From the NCBI GenBank assembly GCA_016192075.1, contig JACPUU010000001.1, forward strand, positions 519,426-583,425: a stretch of DNA of 64,000 nt. Reading direction: 5' to 3'. Below the pieces are notes generated by a model, which was not told where the DNA came from, searched no databases, and saw only the letters and a program-made list of their open reading frames with translations. Shown in pieces: positions 52,127-61,740 of the stretch. This DNA is from Bacteroidota bacterium (lineage in GTDB: Bacteria; Bacteroidota; Bacteroidia; Flavobacteriales_D; Crocinitomicaceae). Numbering within the stretch: the stretch's first letter is position 1; the number at the start of each line of letters is the position of its first letter. A program made the translations under genes and the position numbers.

Positions 52127-55100
52127 ATGGAAACAAGTTTCGTAAAACCAATTACACGTATTGTTGATTTACTGACTGTGAATTTGCGCCGTGTTATTTC
52201 GTTCAACCTGTTGCCCGCAATGGCAGTAATGATTTTTTCAACGGCGGCTCATGCTGCCTATGAAACCTATACCGTGCGCCGCAATTCCAGTCAGCTGACT
52301 GCAGGTTCGTCTTTTTTTATTGTTGACGGAAAATTCAGCCAGTTAGGTTCGGCTACATTTGCTGACCGTGATGCACACCTTGAGTTGCGGTTTGGGGTAG
52401 ACGAGCGGACCAGTTATGCCAACCTCAGTACGGTTTCAAATTTTACCCTGAATTTGAAAGTGACACCCTACAGCTCAACCAACGTAGCCCAGGCACCCAT
52501 TAATACGTCACTGACAGTTTCATATTCCCTGGCGCCCAACGATGCCTACGTAGACATGGATTTTTACGAACTGGCCAATTATTACAAGGCCAATATTTAC
52601 ATTACCAGCGTAAGCGGTACTGTGCCACAGAATGTATACCTTGAGGGGTTGGTGAGTGCAGACCGTTTTTACCACATTGACAACGCATTCACCCCTTCTA
52701 TATCAGCCAACCATGTTGTCTACAGCGCTGTGGACGGTTCTGAAACCGTATCATTCAACGTTTCCGGCGGTACCACGGTTGGTGCCGGTGAAATTGAACT
52801 GGCGTGGAATTACATTACCGGTGCAGAAGAGTATGAACTGCAATACACCTGGGTAGATAATTATGACAGGGCGGCATCAGCCATAAAAATGAGCATGCGT
52901 GATTTTGAACTGAACAACACGCGTATTATTACCAAAGGCCAAAGTTACCGCATTCCGGTGGTGTATGATAAAGGCTATTTAATCTATCGCGTCCGTGCTG
53001 TTGGGCGCTGGAGTCAGCCGGGTGCTACCCAAAACCTGGATAAAAATTATTACGGCAGATGGAGCACCTATGGCACAAGCCCAACTTACGTGTCTGACTG
53101 GTCATCCAAAGTACAGTTTACCACCAGTTATGAAGACCTCAAAAACTGGCAATACCAGGCTGTTTTTGCAGAGTCCGGAAAGAAAAAAGAAATTGTCAGT
53201 TTTTTTGACGGCAGTTTAAGAAACCGGCAAACAGTTACACGCATTAACAGTAATAACGAAGCCATTGCCGGTGAAACGGTATATGACAACCAGGGGCGTT
53301 CAGCCATTCAGATTTTACCTGCACCGGTTGCAAATCCGGCACTGCGTTATTATGAAACACTCAACCGCAACGCGGCGGGTACGGCTGCCTACAACCATAC
53401 CAATTTTGACTGGGACAATACCTTGCTGGCACCTTGTACCAGCGCGGCTCAAACCATGTCTACTGCTGCCGGTGCATCCAAATACTATTCAGCCAATAAC
53501 ACCGCCGAAAACAACTGGCAGGATTATGTTCCCCAGGCAGGCGGATACCCGTTTGTACAGGTAGAATATACACCTGATAATACCGGACGAATCAGGAGAC
53601 AGAGTGGAGTGGGTACCGCACATGCCATTGGCAGCGGACACGAAACCGAATACTTTTACGTGCAGCCATATCAGGAAGAACTGAACCGCTTATTCGGGTA
53701 CGAAGTAGGGTATAAAACACGCTATAAAAAGAACATGGTGGTAGATGCAAACGGACAGGTTAGCATCAGCTACATTGATCCGCAGGGCAGGGTGATTGCC
53801 ACAGCCCTGGGCGGTTCTAACACTACCGGCGGCAATGGTGCTGACCCGGCTTTATTATCACTGGCATCAGAAGGCGGCGCTAATCACACCAACCAGATTA
53901 TTGATTTGCTGAACAAAGATGGTGTAGACGATGTGGATACACCGCTGGATGATAACCTGCCGTTCAGTACCGGTACGTACGGTCCGCTGAATGATGCATT
54001 GGTATTGTCAACACAGATTAATGCTACCGATGACGGAAGCCTTTATGAATTTGATTACCGCATTCGCACCAGTTCATTTTCTGATGGGTGTATGACTGCA
54101 GGCAAAGCATACCCGTTTGCTTATACATTAGGCATTGATGTACAAAACGATTGTGGAAACAGTGTACTCAACTACGCCAGCACCATTGCACCCATCAGTA
54201 CAACTGTGGTTGGTACAACCGGTGCGGGTTATACAGGCACCACCAATGTGGATCAAACGTTTTCATTTAACAGCACCCTGAGTACAGGATCGTATGCTGT
54301 CAGTAAAATTGTTCAGATAGACCAGGCCAAACTGGATATTTACCTGGCTGACTACCTGGCCACCAATACCTGTTTGCTCACACCAACCAGTTTTGATATT
54401 CCAAGCACCATTGATTGTGGTGATGAACTCACCACAGACCCGGTAACCATTTGTTCTGTTACTATGGGCATGATGCTGGCGGATGTAAGCCCCGGCGGAC
54501 AATACGGTGATTACAACGGCGGAGTTGGAATGGACCTGAGTGTTTTTTCAAACCCCAATTACCTGGACAATGGTACGACCTCTAATACAACCTACAATTG
54601 GCAAAACCCATCAACACCCTATATGGAGGCTGATGGTGTAACGGCCTCCCTGGTGATGTATGGCGGCGTGCTGACAAATCCAAAAGATTTGCCGCTGGCG
54701 GTTTTTATTGATGAATGGCGTCCAAGCTGGGCTGAATCACTGGTGCCGTATCACCCTGAGTATTGTTACAAAGCCTTTTTTGATGCACTCTGTGATCACA
54801 CTGAAACGGTAAACGGTACTGCTTACTCCACTGAAAGTTTTGACGCAGCACTGATGCAACTGGGAACATACGCGTATGGCAGCAACACCAGTACCAACCC
54901 ATTCAGCCTGGACCTGACCATAGCCGTTTCAGGTACCTGGAATATTCAGTCCATTGACCCGTATTTTGATTATTCCTTTCCGCTGATTGAAGGGTTAACC
55001 AGTTTAACACCCAGCGAAAATCAATTGAAGTATGATTTAATGAATGCCATTTTGAGTGATTACCATGACCTCAATATTTCACTGCTTGATTTTTGCATCA

Positions 55101-58100
55101 AAGCAGTGGTGTGTGGAACCGACCTTGCCGGTACCTGCACCATACCCGCCATTGGCACACTCAGCACCGCACAACAAGACCAGGTGTGGGTGATGTTCCG
55201 CCAGATGTATATCTCAGAAAAGAAAAAAGTAAACCAGTATTTTGTTGATCTCTATGCGTTGAAAAATGGCTGTTACAACGGGTACATTGGTGGTGATAAC
55301 ACATCAGGCAGCACGGTTAACTTTTTATATTATACCACGCTGATTGATGATGCCATTAATTTTTACCTGGATATTGCAGCCGTTTCAGAACCCTGGATGG
55401 GAGGTGGTTCGTATGCCGGTTTGTTTGAAGACAAACAGCAGCGCTTTGTACCTATCTCAAACCTGTATGATGATGGTGTGCCGCCAACAACCGCTATAAC
55501 GGAACTGCAGCAAAGCACCGATGAAAATGTATATGCCCAAACCGGTATTTGCCCGCTGGCCATGGACGTACAATTTTTCCTGGATGCCCTGGCGCAGGGT
55601 GATTATTTTGATAACTCCAACATACCGGCAATCAGCCTGCCTGCATTTACAGCTGATTTGTATACCGCCATGGGCGGAACCATTATGACCACCGGCGGTA
55701 CAGCCGTTGACATTGACAACACCATCAACGGTTCAGGCAACCTGGAGATTGTATCCAGCAACGCCAGCGGCGGGGCCAACCTGACGGATAAAATTACACT
55801 CAATCCGCCATCGGGTTTAAGCTGGTCAAATTATGGCACCAGTTGGGTGATTGAAAGCATGAGCATGCTCTATTACATACCGGGTAGTTTATCTGGCAGC
55901 ACATACAGTTTCCAGGTATTGGCTGAAATTAACCAGGGCGGTACTATTACAGAGGTGGTGATGACCGGTACCACCCTTGGAATTGAAATTGGTGAATGCC
56001 AGTTTGACCAGCCTTGTGAACGCAATTCAAACCTGGGCAGTGAGCTGGTAAATGTATTTAGCTGGCTGTTTGCTGAAAATCAATTGACCAATACCACCAC
56101 CGATGTGGCCCTGAGCAGCAACCTGAGCTGGTATGACAACAGTGAGTTGCAAATGCAGTTGCTTGATTTTGGTTCAGGTGCATTGTATGACGGCATTTCT
56201 GCCGGTGTGTTTGACATCAAAACCACCGATTATAAAATCACCGTGAATTTTGGATCATCATACCCTGCGAATATGGCAACCATTACCGGCGGTACCCTGG
56301 TTGGGTCTACCCTTACCATCTGGTATTTTAATACATCCGATGTTTTGGTTTCTGCAACCGCAACGGTGACCCGTACAGATTTGTTACCAACACCAACCAC
56401 CATAGCCTTTGATCTGGATTGTGGTTGTGATGAGGAAGTGTCGCTCGAACAGCGTTTTCAAAATTTCATGAACAGCCTGATGGATTATTATTATGCCAAT
56501 GGTACGCCATCTCCAAACGGTATTGAAACTCCTGATCTGGCTGCATTGGAACCTAATATTGGGTTAAATGATCCGGGGATTTATGATTTTGTTTACAACC
56601 AGAATAATACTTTTCATTTCTATTTTGACAAAGATCACACCTGTGGATTTGAGTTTGCCCCGGGCTCCGGTCAAAATCTTACCGGCATTGTTGAAATAAG
56701 CAACATTCAGTTTACACACACCAATGGCGTTATCAGCCAGATAACGTTTACCGGGGTGCGTAGCAACGGAACCACCGTAGATGTTCATACCACTAATTCC
56801 ACCCCGGGTTGTTTTACATTTGAACCTTGTGACGGTTGTATACCACAACCCGTGGCACCGGTAAGCTGCACCAGCACATTTACCAGTTACAACAATACCA
56901 TCACCGGACTTAACAACACCATTCTTACAGCACCTACACCTGATCTGGATCCTGCAGATGCAGCCTTATTCCCGGTATACACCCAGGCTGAATTCTGTGA
57001 CCAGAATCTGGCGTATGTCACCACCGCGTATTTGCACTACCTCACTGTAATGGGCGTTGCTGATCTTGACAATGTAAACTACCTGAGCATTGGTGAATTT
57101 GGAAATACCTGGCTGCAATACGGCTATGAGTCCGGCCCTACAGATCTGAGTGACGTGGTTGATTTGTATGAAACATACGAAGATACCCATGCCGGTTTCA
57201 GCTGGAATGAATATGTCAATACCCTGTATATGAATGATACCGTGTGCCCGCCAAACCCAATGGCAACGGCTTTGCCAAACATTACCGTAACCTACCCGTG
57301 TGAGCAGCTCACCCAAAATGCGGATGCAGCCAACACAGCCACGCAGTATGACATTTACCTGCAAAATACCATTGCCAGCTTTAAGCAGCGTTACATTGAA
57401 GCAGCCATGACATCACTTATTGAAAACTTTACCATGGAATACCCTGACAAGGAATTCCATTACACCCTTTATTATTATGACCAGGCCGGTAACCTGGTGC
57501 AAACCGTGCCACCTGCCGGTGTTACGCGTATTGAAAGCGGTACCATCAATGAGCCCGGCATTACCAGTGTGCGCAGCAGCAACCCGGCATCACCGCCAAC
57601 CACGCCTGATGTTTTACCGGCCCATACCCTGGCCACCAATTACCGGTACAACTCACTCAACCAACTCATCAGCCAGACAACGCCTGATGGTGGCACCAGC
57701 TATTTTGCCTACGACAATTTGGGCCGCCTGGTGGTTTCACAAAATGCCCTGCAGCTCTCTAAAAACCAAATGAGTTATACGAAGTATGATGAATTGGGCC
57801 GTATTGTGGAGGTAGGTGAAATGAATGTGGCCGCAGGTACCTTTTCATTCAACGCCAACGGCCGGTTAATTTATACCAGCGGGTCAACCCTGGTAGATGT
57901 TTCTGCCAGCAACTTTCCGGCAAATATTTCCACCAGCCGTGAAGAGGTAACCGTAACCGTTTATGACCATGTATTAAGCAGCACGGTGCAGGCTATGTTT
58001 GCCAGTTATGCAGCTAACAATACACGTAACCGCATTACCGGTGTACTCTATTTCAACACCGTTACCGGTTCAACCAACATGACTACTGATTATGCCAACG

Positions 58101-61100
58101 CCACCTTTTACGATTACGATGTACACGGTAATGTAAAAGAAGTGGTGCAGCAAAATAAAAATGCTGATTTGATAGCCTTAACCACATCAGACCAAACCAT
58201 TAAAAAAACGGTGTATGAATATGAACTGGTGAGCGGCAACGTAAAAAAAGTAACCTACCAGAAAGGCAAGGCCGACCAGTTTGCGCATAAGTATATGTAC
58301 GATGCAGATAACCGCATAACCAGGGTATACACCAGCGCCAACGAGCGTATATGGGAGCAGGACGCCAAATATTTCTATTACGACCACGGCCCGCTGGCGC
58401 GGGTAGAAGTGGGTGATAAAAAAGTACAGGCAACGGATTATGCCTATACCATACAGGGCTGGTTAAAAGGGGTGAATTCAGAAGACCTTGACCGCAGCAC
58501 CGATATTGGAAACGATGCCCAAAAAATAACCACCAACCGCATGAACGGTAAAGATGCCTATGCCTATTCATTGCATTATTTTGCCAATGATTACGACGGA
58601 CGTTTTGACAACAACTTTTTAACCTACAGTGAATCTGTTGTGCCAACCGCCAATACACACCAGTTGTATAACGGCAACATCAAAGAAATGTATACCAACA
58701 TCAGCAAAGACGATGAAACCATTTTGGGTGCATCACACACCAGCTACCGCTATGATCAGCTGAACCGCATCCGTTCTATGAACCAGGAAAAACTGACAAC
58801 CGTAACGGGTACCATTACCCTTACAGCCGGCCGGTATGAAAGCATGTATAAATACGACGCCAACGGAAACCTGGATACCTTGAAACGCTGGGCTGATAAC
58901 GGCACCGTTAAAACCGCCATGGATGATTTGAAGTATGGATATATTGCAGGCAAAAACCAGTTGGATCATGTGGATGATGCCATTACGTCTGCTGCTTTTA
59001 CGGTAGATGTAGATGATCAGAATGCAGGCAACTACGTGTATGACCCCATTGGTCAGTTAACCCGTGATGTGGCTGAAGACATTGATACCATTAAATGGAC
59101 GGTGACGGGCAAAGTGAAAGAAATTATTTTCAACGATGCGCTGAATGCCAATAAAACCACCACCACCAACCGCATTATTTTTGAGTACGATGCGATGGGA
59201 AACAGAATTTCCAAAAAAGTGGTGCCATTAACCGGTACGCCAACTACAACGTTTTACGTGTACGATGCGCAGGGTAATGCAATGAGCATTTACCGGCACG
59301 ATGAAGTTGGTGCAAACAAAAATTTGTACCTTAGCGAACGCAGCATGTATGGTTCATCACGCATAGGAGTAGAAAACATTGACCAGGTAGTGGCCAGCAC
59401 CCTATCAGGCAATGTAAACATTGTTACCCGCACCCAACGGTATGTAGGTGACAAACGCTTTGAATTATCAAATCATTTGGGCAATGTGTTGAATACGGTG
59501 ACAGATCGTAAACTGCCGGTGACAGAAACGGTGAATTACCCGTGCTTTGACAGCGGATCATTGGAATATGCTGCATCAACTACCAATTTAACACCGGGCC
59601 TGGGTACTCAAATGACGCTGGAGGCCTGGGTAAAAATGAGTGTTTCAACCGGCGTGCATACGGTGGCTTATTTTATGAGTACCGGTATAGGGGCCAAGGG
59701 AATGTCCATAAACATTATTAATGGCAAGGCCAATTTGACAGGCTTTAATGGCACGGGTGGTGCAGGCTACAGCGCAACAGGTACAACTGTTGTATCTGAT
59801 GGCAAATGGCACCATGTGGTAGGTACATCAGACAATGGTGTCTGGAAAATTTATGTAGATGGTCAGGTAGAAGGTACAACCAGCAGCACTGCCGGAGGTT
59901 TTAGTGGCTTAAGTGTGCCGTTTTATATTGGCCGTGCCGGCGCAGGTACCAATTACCTGAAAGGGTGTGTGAAGGAAGTGAGTATGTGGAATTACACCAA
60001 AACTGCTACTGAAATTGAAAATAACTTTGAAGATTATGTGGGCTATACGGGCTCAGAATCGGGTATAAAAGGATATTGGAAATGCAATGACGGCGCAGGT
60101 ACTCCAAATACACTGGTTGATCTTTCCAGTTCGGCATTGACTTTAACGGAATATAATTCACCGTCATGGTCAAGTGATGCGATGGTTGATTATTATACGG
60201 CTGATGTGCAATCGTATTCTGATTACTTTGAAGGCGGTATGCTTTTACCTGGACGCAATGGAGGTAGTGATTATCCATATGGGTTCAATTCTATGGAGAG
60301 TGACCCAGAAATTTCAGGTGAAGGGAATTCCTATACAGCTGATTATTGGCAGTATGATCCACGATTGATTAGAAGGTGGAATATTGACCCTGTAACAAAG
60401 CATTACGAAAGTCCTTATGCTGCCTTTGGTAATAATCCGATCATATTTATTGATCCGCTTGGATTAGATAAAATTGTTACAATGGTTTCAACGGCTGGTG
60501 CAGATATTATGCAGTCGACTACCATTACAAAAAATGCGGTACTTCCTGTAAAAACACATACGCCTGAAGACGCTACTTGGCAGCAAGTTCAGCAACAAAG
60601 AAGTTGTAGTGATTGTGGAAATCCTTATCACTATGTAGTCACAAGTATGCAGACATCCACCACTGAAGTTGTTACTACAGAATATACGACAACTATAACT
60701 TATGCTACTGACGGTAGTCCTGTAATTCAGACTGTCGGATATCAAAAAATTGAAACTGTTGTGACCACCACTTATACTGGGTATACACAATATGAAGACG
60801 GTACAAAAATAGGCGGGGATGAAGAGTTCGGGGTATGGAGTTCTGATGCTGTAGTAAAGGATTATAACGAGCTTAGATTTGATGATTTTGCTCCGGGTAC
60901 TGAAAAATTAGGTGCTGCAGCAATATATAGTAGGCAGCAATGGGGAGTTTCTCTTAATCAAGTAAGCGGTTATGAGGGGGATATAGATAATCAAAAAGAT
61001 GCTGGATTATCATTGTTTACTCAAGTAGCCATTACTGTTGCGAGTGCGAGGTTGAATCCTGTGGGTGGTATCATTGTTGGTTTGGGAACTATCGCTGTTG

Positions 61101-61261
61101 ATGGATCTGTTGACAGGGGGATGGAACAATTGGAACATCTGCATGAAGTAACAACGAGAGATAATGGAGAGTCACGAACTTATGTATTAAATGATGACGG
61201 TAATATTAATGTGAGCAAAACACAACAAGCAAACGGAACACTATGGACAAAGAAAAAATGA
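52127..61261 (+). CDS. Giant RHS/YD-repeat protein with variable C-terminal toxin-like domain
   Basis: A 3,044-residue protein with an N-terminal signal-like segment (LLPAMAVMIFSTAAHA). N-terminal modules (about 45-450) include NWQYQAVFAESGKKKEIVSF and SLRNRQTVTRINSNNEAIAG; the middle holds Cys-rich beta domains; YD-repeats run about 1780-2440 (YDNLGRLVVSQ, YDELGRIVEVG, YDAMGNRISKK). After SNHLGNVLNTVTDRKLPV a LamG-like domain (about 2470-2690) is inserted, then the RHS core (YTADVQSYSDYF, YDPRLIRRWNIDP, FIDPLGLD near 2780). The last 265 residues are variable: a Thr-rich stretch and a hydrophobic block (SLFTQVAITVASARL, PVGGIIVGLGTIAVDG). RHS cores form a cocoon around the tip, which is released near the DPLG site. 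The tip is probably toxic and membrane-active. Confidence 0.88.
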   Translation: METSFVKPITRIVDLLTVNLRRVISFNLLPAMAVMIFSTAAHAAYETYTVRRNSSQLTAGSSFFIVDGKFSQLGSATFADRDAHLELRFGVDERTSYANLSTVSNFTLNLKVTPYSSTNVAQAPINTSLTVSYSLAPNDAYVDMDFYELANYYKANIYITSVSGTVPQNVYLEGLVSADRFYHIDNAFTPSISANHVVYSAVDGSETVSFNVSGGTTVGAGEIELAWNYITGAEEYELQYTWVDNYDRAASAIKMSMRDFELNNTRIITKGQSYRIPVVYDKGYLIYRVRAVGRWSQPGATQNLDKNYYGRWSTYGTSPTYVSDWSSKVQFTTSYEDLKNWQYQAVFAESGKKKEIVSFFDGSLRNRQTVTRINSNNEAIAGETVYDNQGRSAIQILPAPVANPALRYYETLNRNAAGTAAYNHTNFDWDNTLLAPCTSAAQTMSTAAGASKYYSANNTAENNWQDYVPQAGGYPFVQVEYTPDNTGRIRRQSGVGTAHAIGSGHETEYFYVQPYQEELNRLFGYEVGYKTRYKKNMVVDANGQVSISYIDPQGRVIATALGGSNTTGGNGADPALLSLASEGGANHTNQIIDLLNKDGVDDVDTPLDDNLPFSTGTYGPLNDALVLSTQINATDDGSLYEFDYRIRTSSFSDGCMTAGKAYPFAYTLGIDVQNDCGNSVLNYASTIAPISTTVVGTTGAGYTGTTNVDQTFSFNSTLSTGSYAVSKIVQIDQAKLDIYLADYLATNTCLLTPTSFDIPSTIDCGDELTTDPVTICSVTMGMMLADVSPGGQYGDYNGGVGMDLSVFSNPNYLDNGTTSNTTYNWQNPSTPYMEADGVTASLVMYGGVLTNPKDLPLAVFIDEWRPSWAESLVPYHPEYCYKAFFDALCDHTETVNGTAYSTESFDAALMQLGTYAYGSNTSTNPFSLDLTIAVSGTWNIQSIDPYFDYSFPLIEGLTSLTPSENQLKYDLMNAILSDYHDLNISLLDFCIKAVVCGTDLAGTCTIPAIGTLSTAQQDQVWVMFRQMYISEKKKVNQYFVDLYALKNGCYNGYIGGDNTSGSTVNFLYYTTLIDDAINFYLDIAAVSEPWMGGGSYAGLFEDKQQRFVPISNLYDDGVPPTTAITELQQSTDENVYAQTGICPLAMDVQFFLDALAQGDYFDNSNIPAISLPAFTADLYTAMGGTIMTTGGTAVDIDNTINGSGNLEIVSSNASGGANLTDKITLNPPSGLSWSNYGTSWVIESMSMLYYIPGSLSGSTYSFQVLAEINQGGTITEVVMTGTTLGIEIGECQFDQPCERNSNLGSELVNVFSWLFAENQLTNTTTDVALSSNLSWYDNSELQMQLLDFGSGALYDGISAGVFDIKTTDYKITVNFGSSYPANMATITGGTLVGSTLTIWYFNTSDVLVSATATVTRTDLLPTPTTIAFDLDCGCDEEVSLEQRFQNFMNSLMDYYYANGTPSPNGIETPDLAALEPNIGLNDPGIYDFVYNQNNTFHFYFDKDHTCGFEFAPGSGQNLTGIVEISNIQFTHTNGVISQITFTGVRSNGTTVDVHTTNSTPGCFTFEPCDGCIPQPVAPVSCTSTFTSYNNTITGLNNTILTAPTPDLDPADAALFPVYTQAEFCDQNLAYVTTAYLHYLTVMGVADLDNVNYLSIGEFGNTWLQYGYESGPTDLSDVVDLYETYEDTHAGFSWNEYVNTLYMNDTVCPPNPMATALPNITVTYPCEQLTQNADAANTATQYDIYLQNTIASFKQRYIEAAMTSLIENFTMEYPDKEFHYTLYYYDQAGNLVQTVPPAGVTRIESGTINEPGITSVRSSNPASPPTTPDVLPAHTLATNYRYNSLNQLISQTTPDGGTSYFAYDNLGRLVVSQNALQLSKNQMSYTKYDELGRIVEVGEMNVAAGTFSFNANGRLIYTSGSTLVDVSASNFPANISTSREEVTVTVYDHVLSSTVQAMFASYAANNTRNRITGVLYFNTVTGSTNMTTDYANATFYDYDVHGNVKEVVQQNKNADLIALTTSDQTIKKTVYEYELVSGNVKKVTYQKGKADQFAHKYMYDADNRITRVYTSANERIWEQDAKYFYYDHGPLARVEVGDKKVQATDYAYTIQGWLKGVNSEDLDRSTDIGNDAQKITTNRMNGKDAYAYSLHYFANDYDGRFDNNFLTYSESVVPTANTHQLYNGNIKEMYTNISKDDETILGASHTSYRYDQLNRIRSMNQEKLTTVTGTITLTAGRYESMYKYDANGNLDTLKRWADNGTVKTAMDDLKYGYIAGKNQLDHVDDAITSAAFTVDVDDQNAGNYVYDPIGQLTRDVAEDIDTIKWTVTGKVKEIIFNDALNANKTTTTNRIIFEYDAMGNRISKKVVPLTGTPTTTFYVYDAQGNAMSIYRHDEVGANKNLYLSERSMYGSSRIGVENIDQVVASTLSGNVNIVTRTQRYVGDKRFELSNHLGNVLNTVTDRKLPVTETVNYPCFDSGSLEYAASTTNLTPGLGTQMTLEAWVKMSVSTGVHTVAYFMSTGIGAKGMSINIINGKANLTGFNGTGGAGYSATGTTVVSDGKWHHVVGTSDNGVWKIYVDGQVEGTTSSTAGGFSGLSVPFYIGRAGAGTNYLKGCVKEVSMWNYTKTATEIENNFEDYVGYTGSESGIKGYWKCNDGAGTPNTLVDLSSSALTLTEYNSPSWSSDAMVDYYTADVQSYSDYFEGGMLLPGRNGGSDYPYGFNSMESDPEISGEGNSYTADYWQYDPRLIRRWNIDPVTKHYESPYAAFGNNPIIFIDPLGLDKIVTMVSTAGADIMQSTTITKNAVLPVKTHTPEDATWQQVQQQRSCSDCGNPYHYVVTSMQTSTTEVVTTEYTTTITYATDGSPVIQTVGYQKIETVVTTTYTGYTQYEDGTKIGGDEEFGVWSSDAVVKDYNELRFDDFAPGTEKLGAAAIYSRQQWGVSLNQVSGYEGDIDNQKDAGLSLFTQVAITVASARLNPVGGIIVGLGTIAVDGSVDRGMEQLEHLHEVTTRDNGESRTYVLNDDGNINVSKTQQANGTLWTKKK

Positions 61262-61713
61262 TAGAAAAAGAGGTTGATGAATTAAAAAGGATTAATCGCT
61301 CCCCTTTATATATTGTTTCAACGATTATAATTTTGTTGGCAACGGTAGTAGTTAGTGATGTACTAGAATTGGAAATAGCAGAATTAGCATATCCAATAAA
61401 TATCCTTAAGCTGATAATAATTTTTGTTCAGATTTGGATTGTGGTAAGAGCCTTTCTAGTTCCTGTTTTCATCATTAATGGTGATACCATTCTTGCTTAT
61501 GGACGATTCTATGGCAAACACAGTTTTTCTAAGCAAAATGTTATTGGAATAAATTTTAAAGGACATTTAAGGCCGCTCATCATAAAGCTGACAGGGGACT
61601 CTAAAATTCGATTTTTTGCTCAAGATATTAAAACCAAAAATTTAAAAAAGTTCATGCGATATTTATTTCCTGAAAGTTTTGAAGCAGTTTATGGTGAATT
61701 AGGAATAAGTTAG
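61243..61713 (+). CDS. Candidate immunity protein of the RHS tip (two-helix membrane protein)
   Basis: A 156-residue protein overlapping the RHS stop by 19 bases; an internal ATG at 61258 (ATGA overlap) would give 151 residues. Two hydrophobic segments (LYIVSTIIILLATVVVSDVL and ILKLIIIFVQIWIVVRAFLV) are followed by a PH-like beta domain (FIINGDTILAYGRFYGKHSF, LRPLIIKLTGDSKIRFFAQD). Position right behind a polymorphic tip and AT-rich composition are typical of immunity genes. An integral membrane immunity protein suggests the tip attacks the inner membrane. Confidence 0.7.
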   Translation: MDKEKMIEKEVDELKRINRSPLYIVSTIIILLATVVVSDVLELEIAELAYPINILKLIIIFVQIWIVVRAFLVPVFIINGDTILAYGRFYGKHSFSKQNVIGINFKGHLRPLIIKLTGDSKIRFFAQDIKTKNLKKFMRYLFPESFEAVYGELGIS

Positions 61714-61740
61714 TACACCAACCGTGGCGGTATTTTGTAA

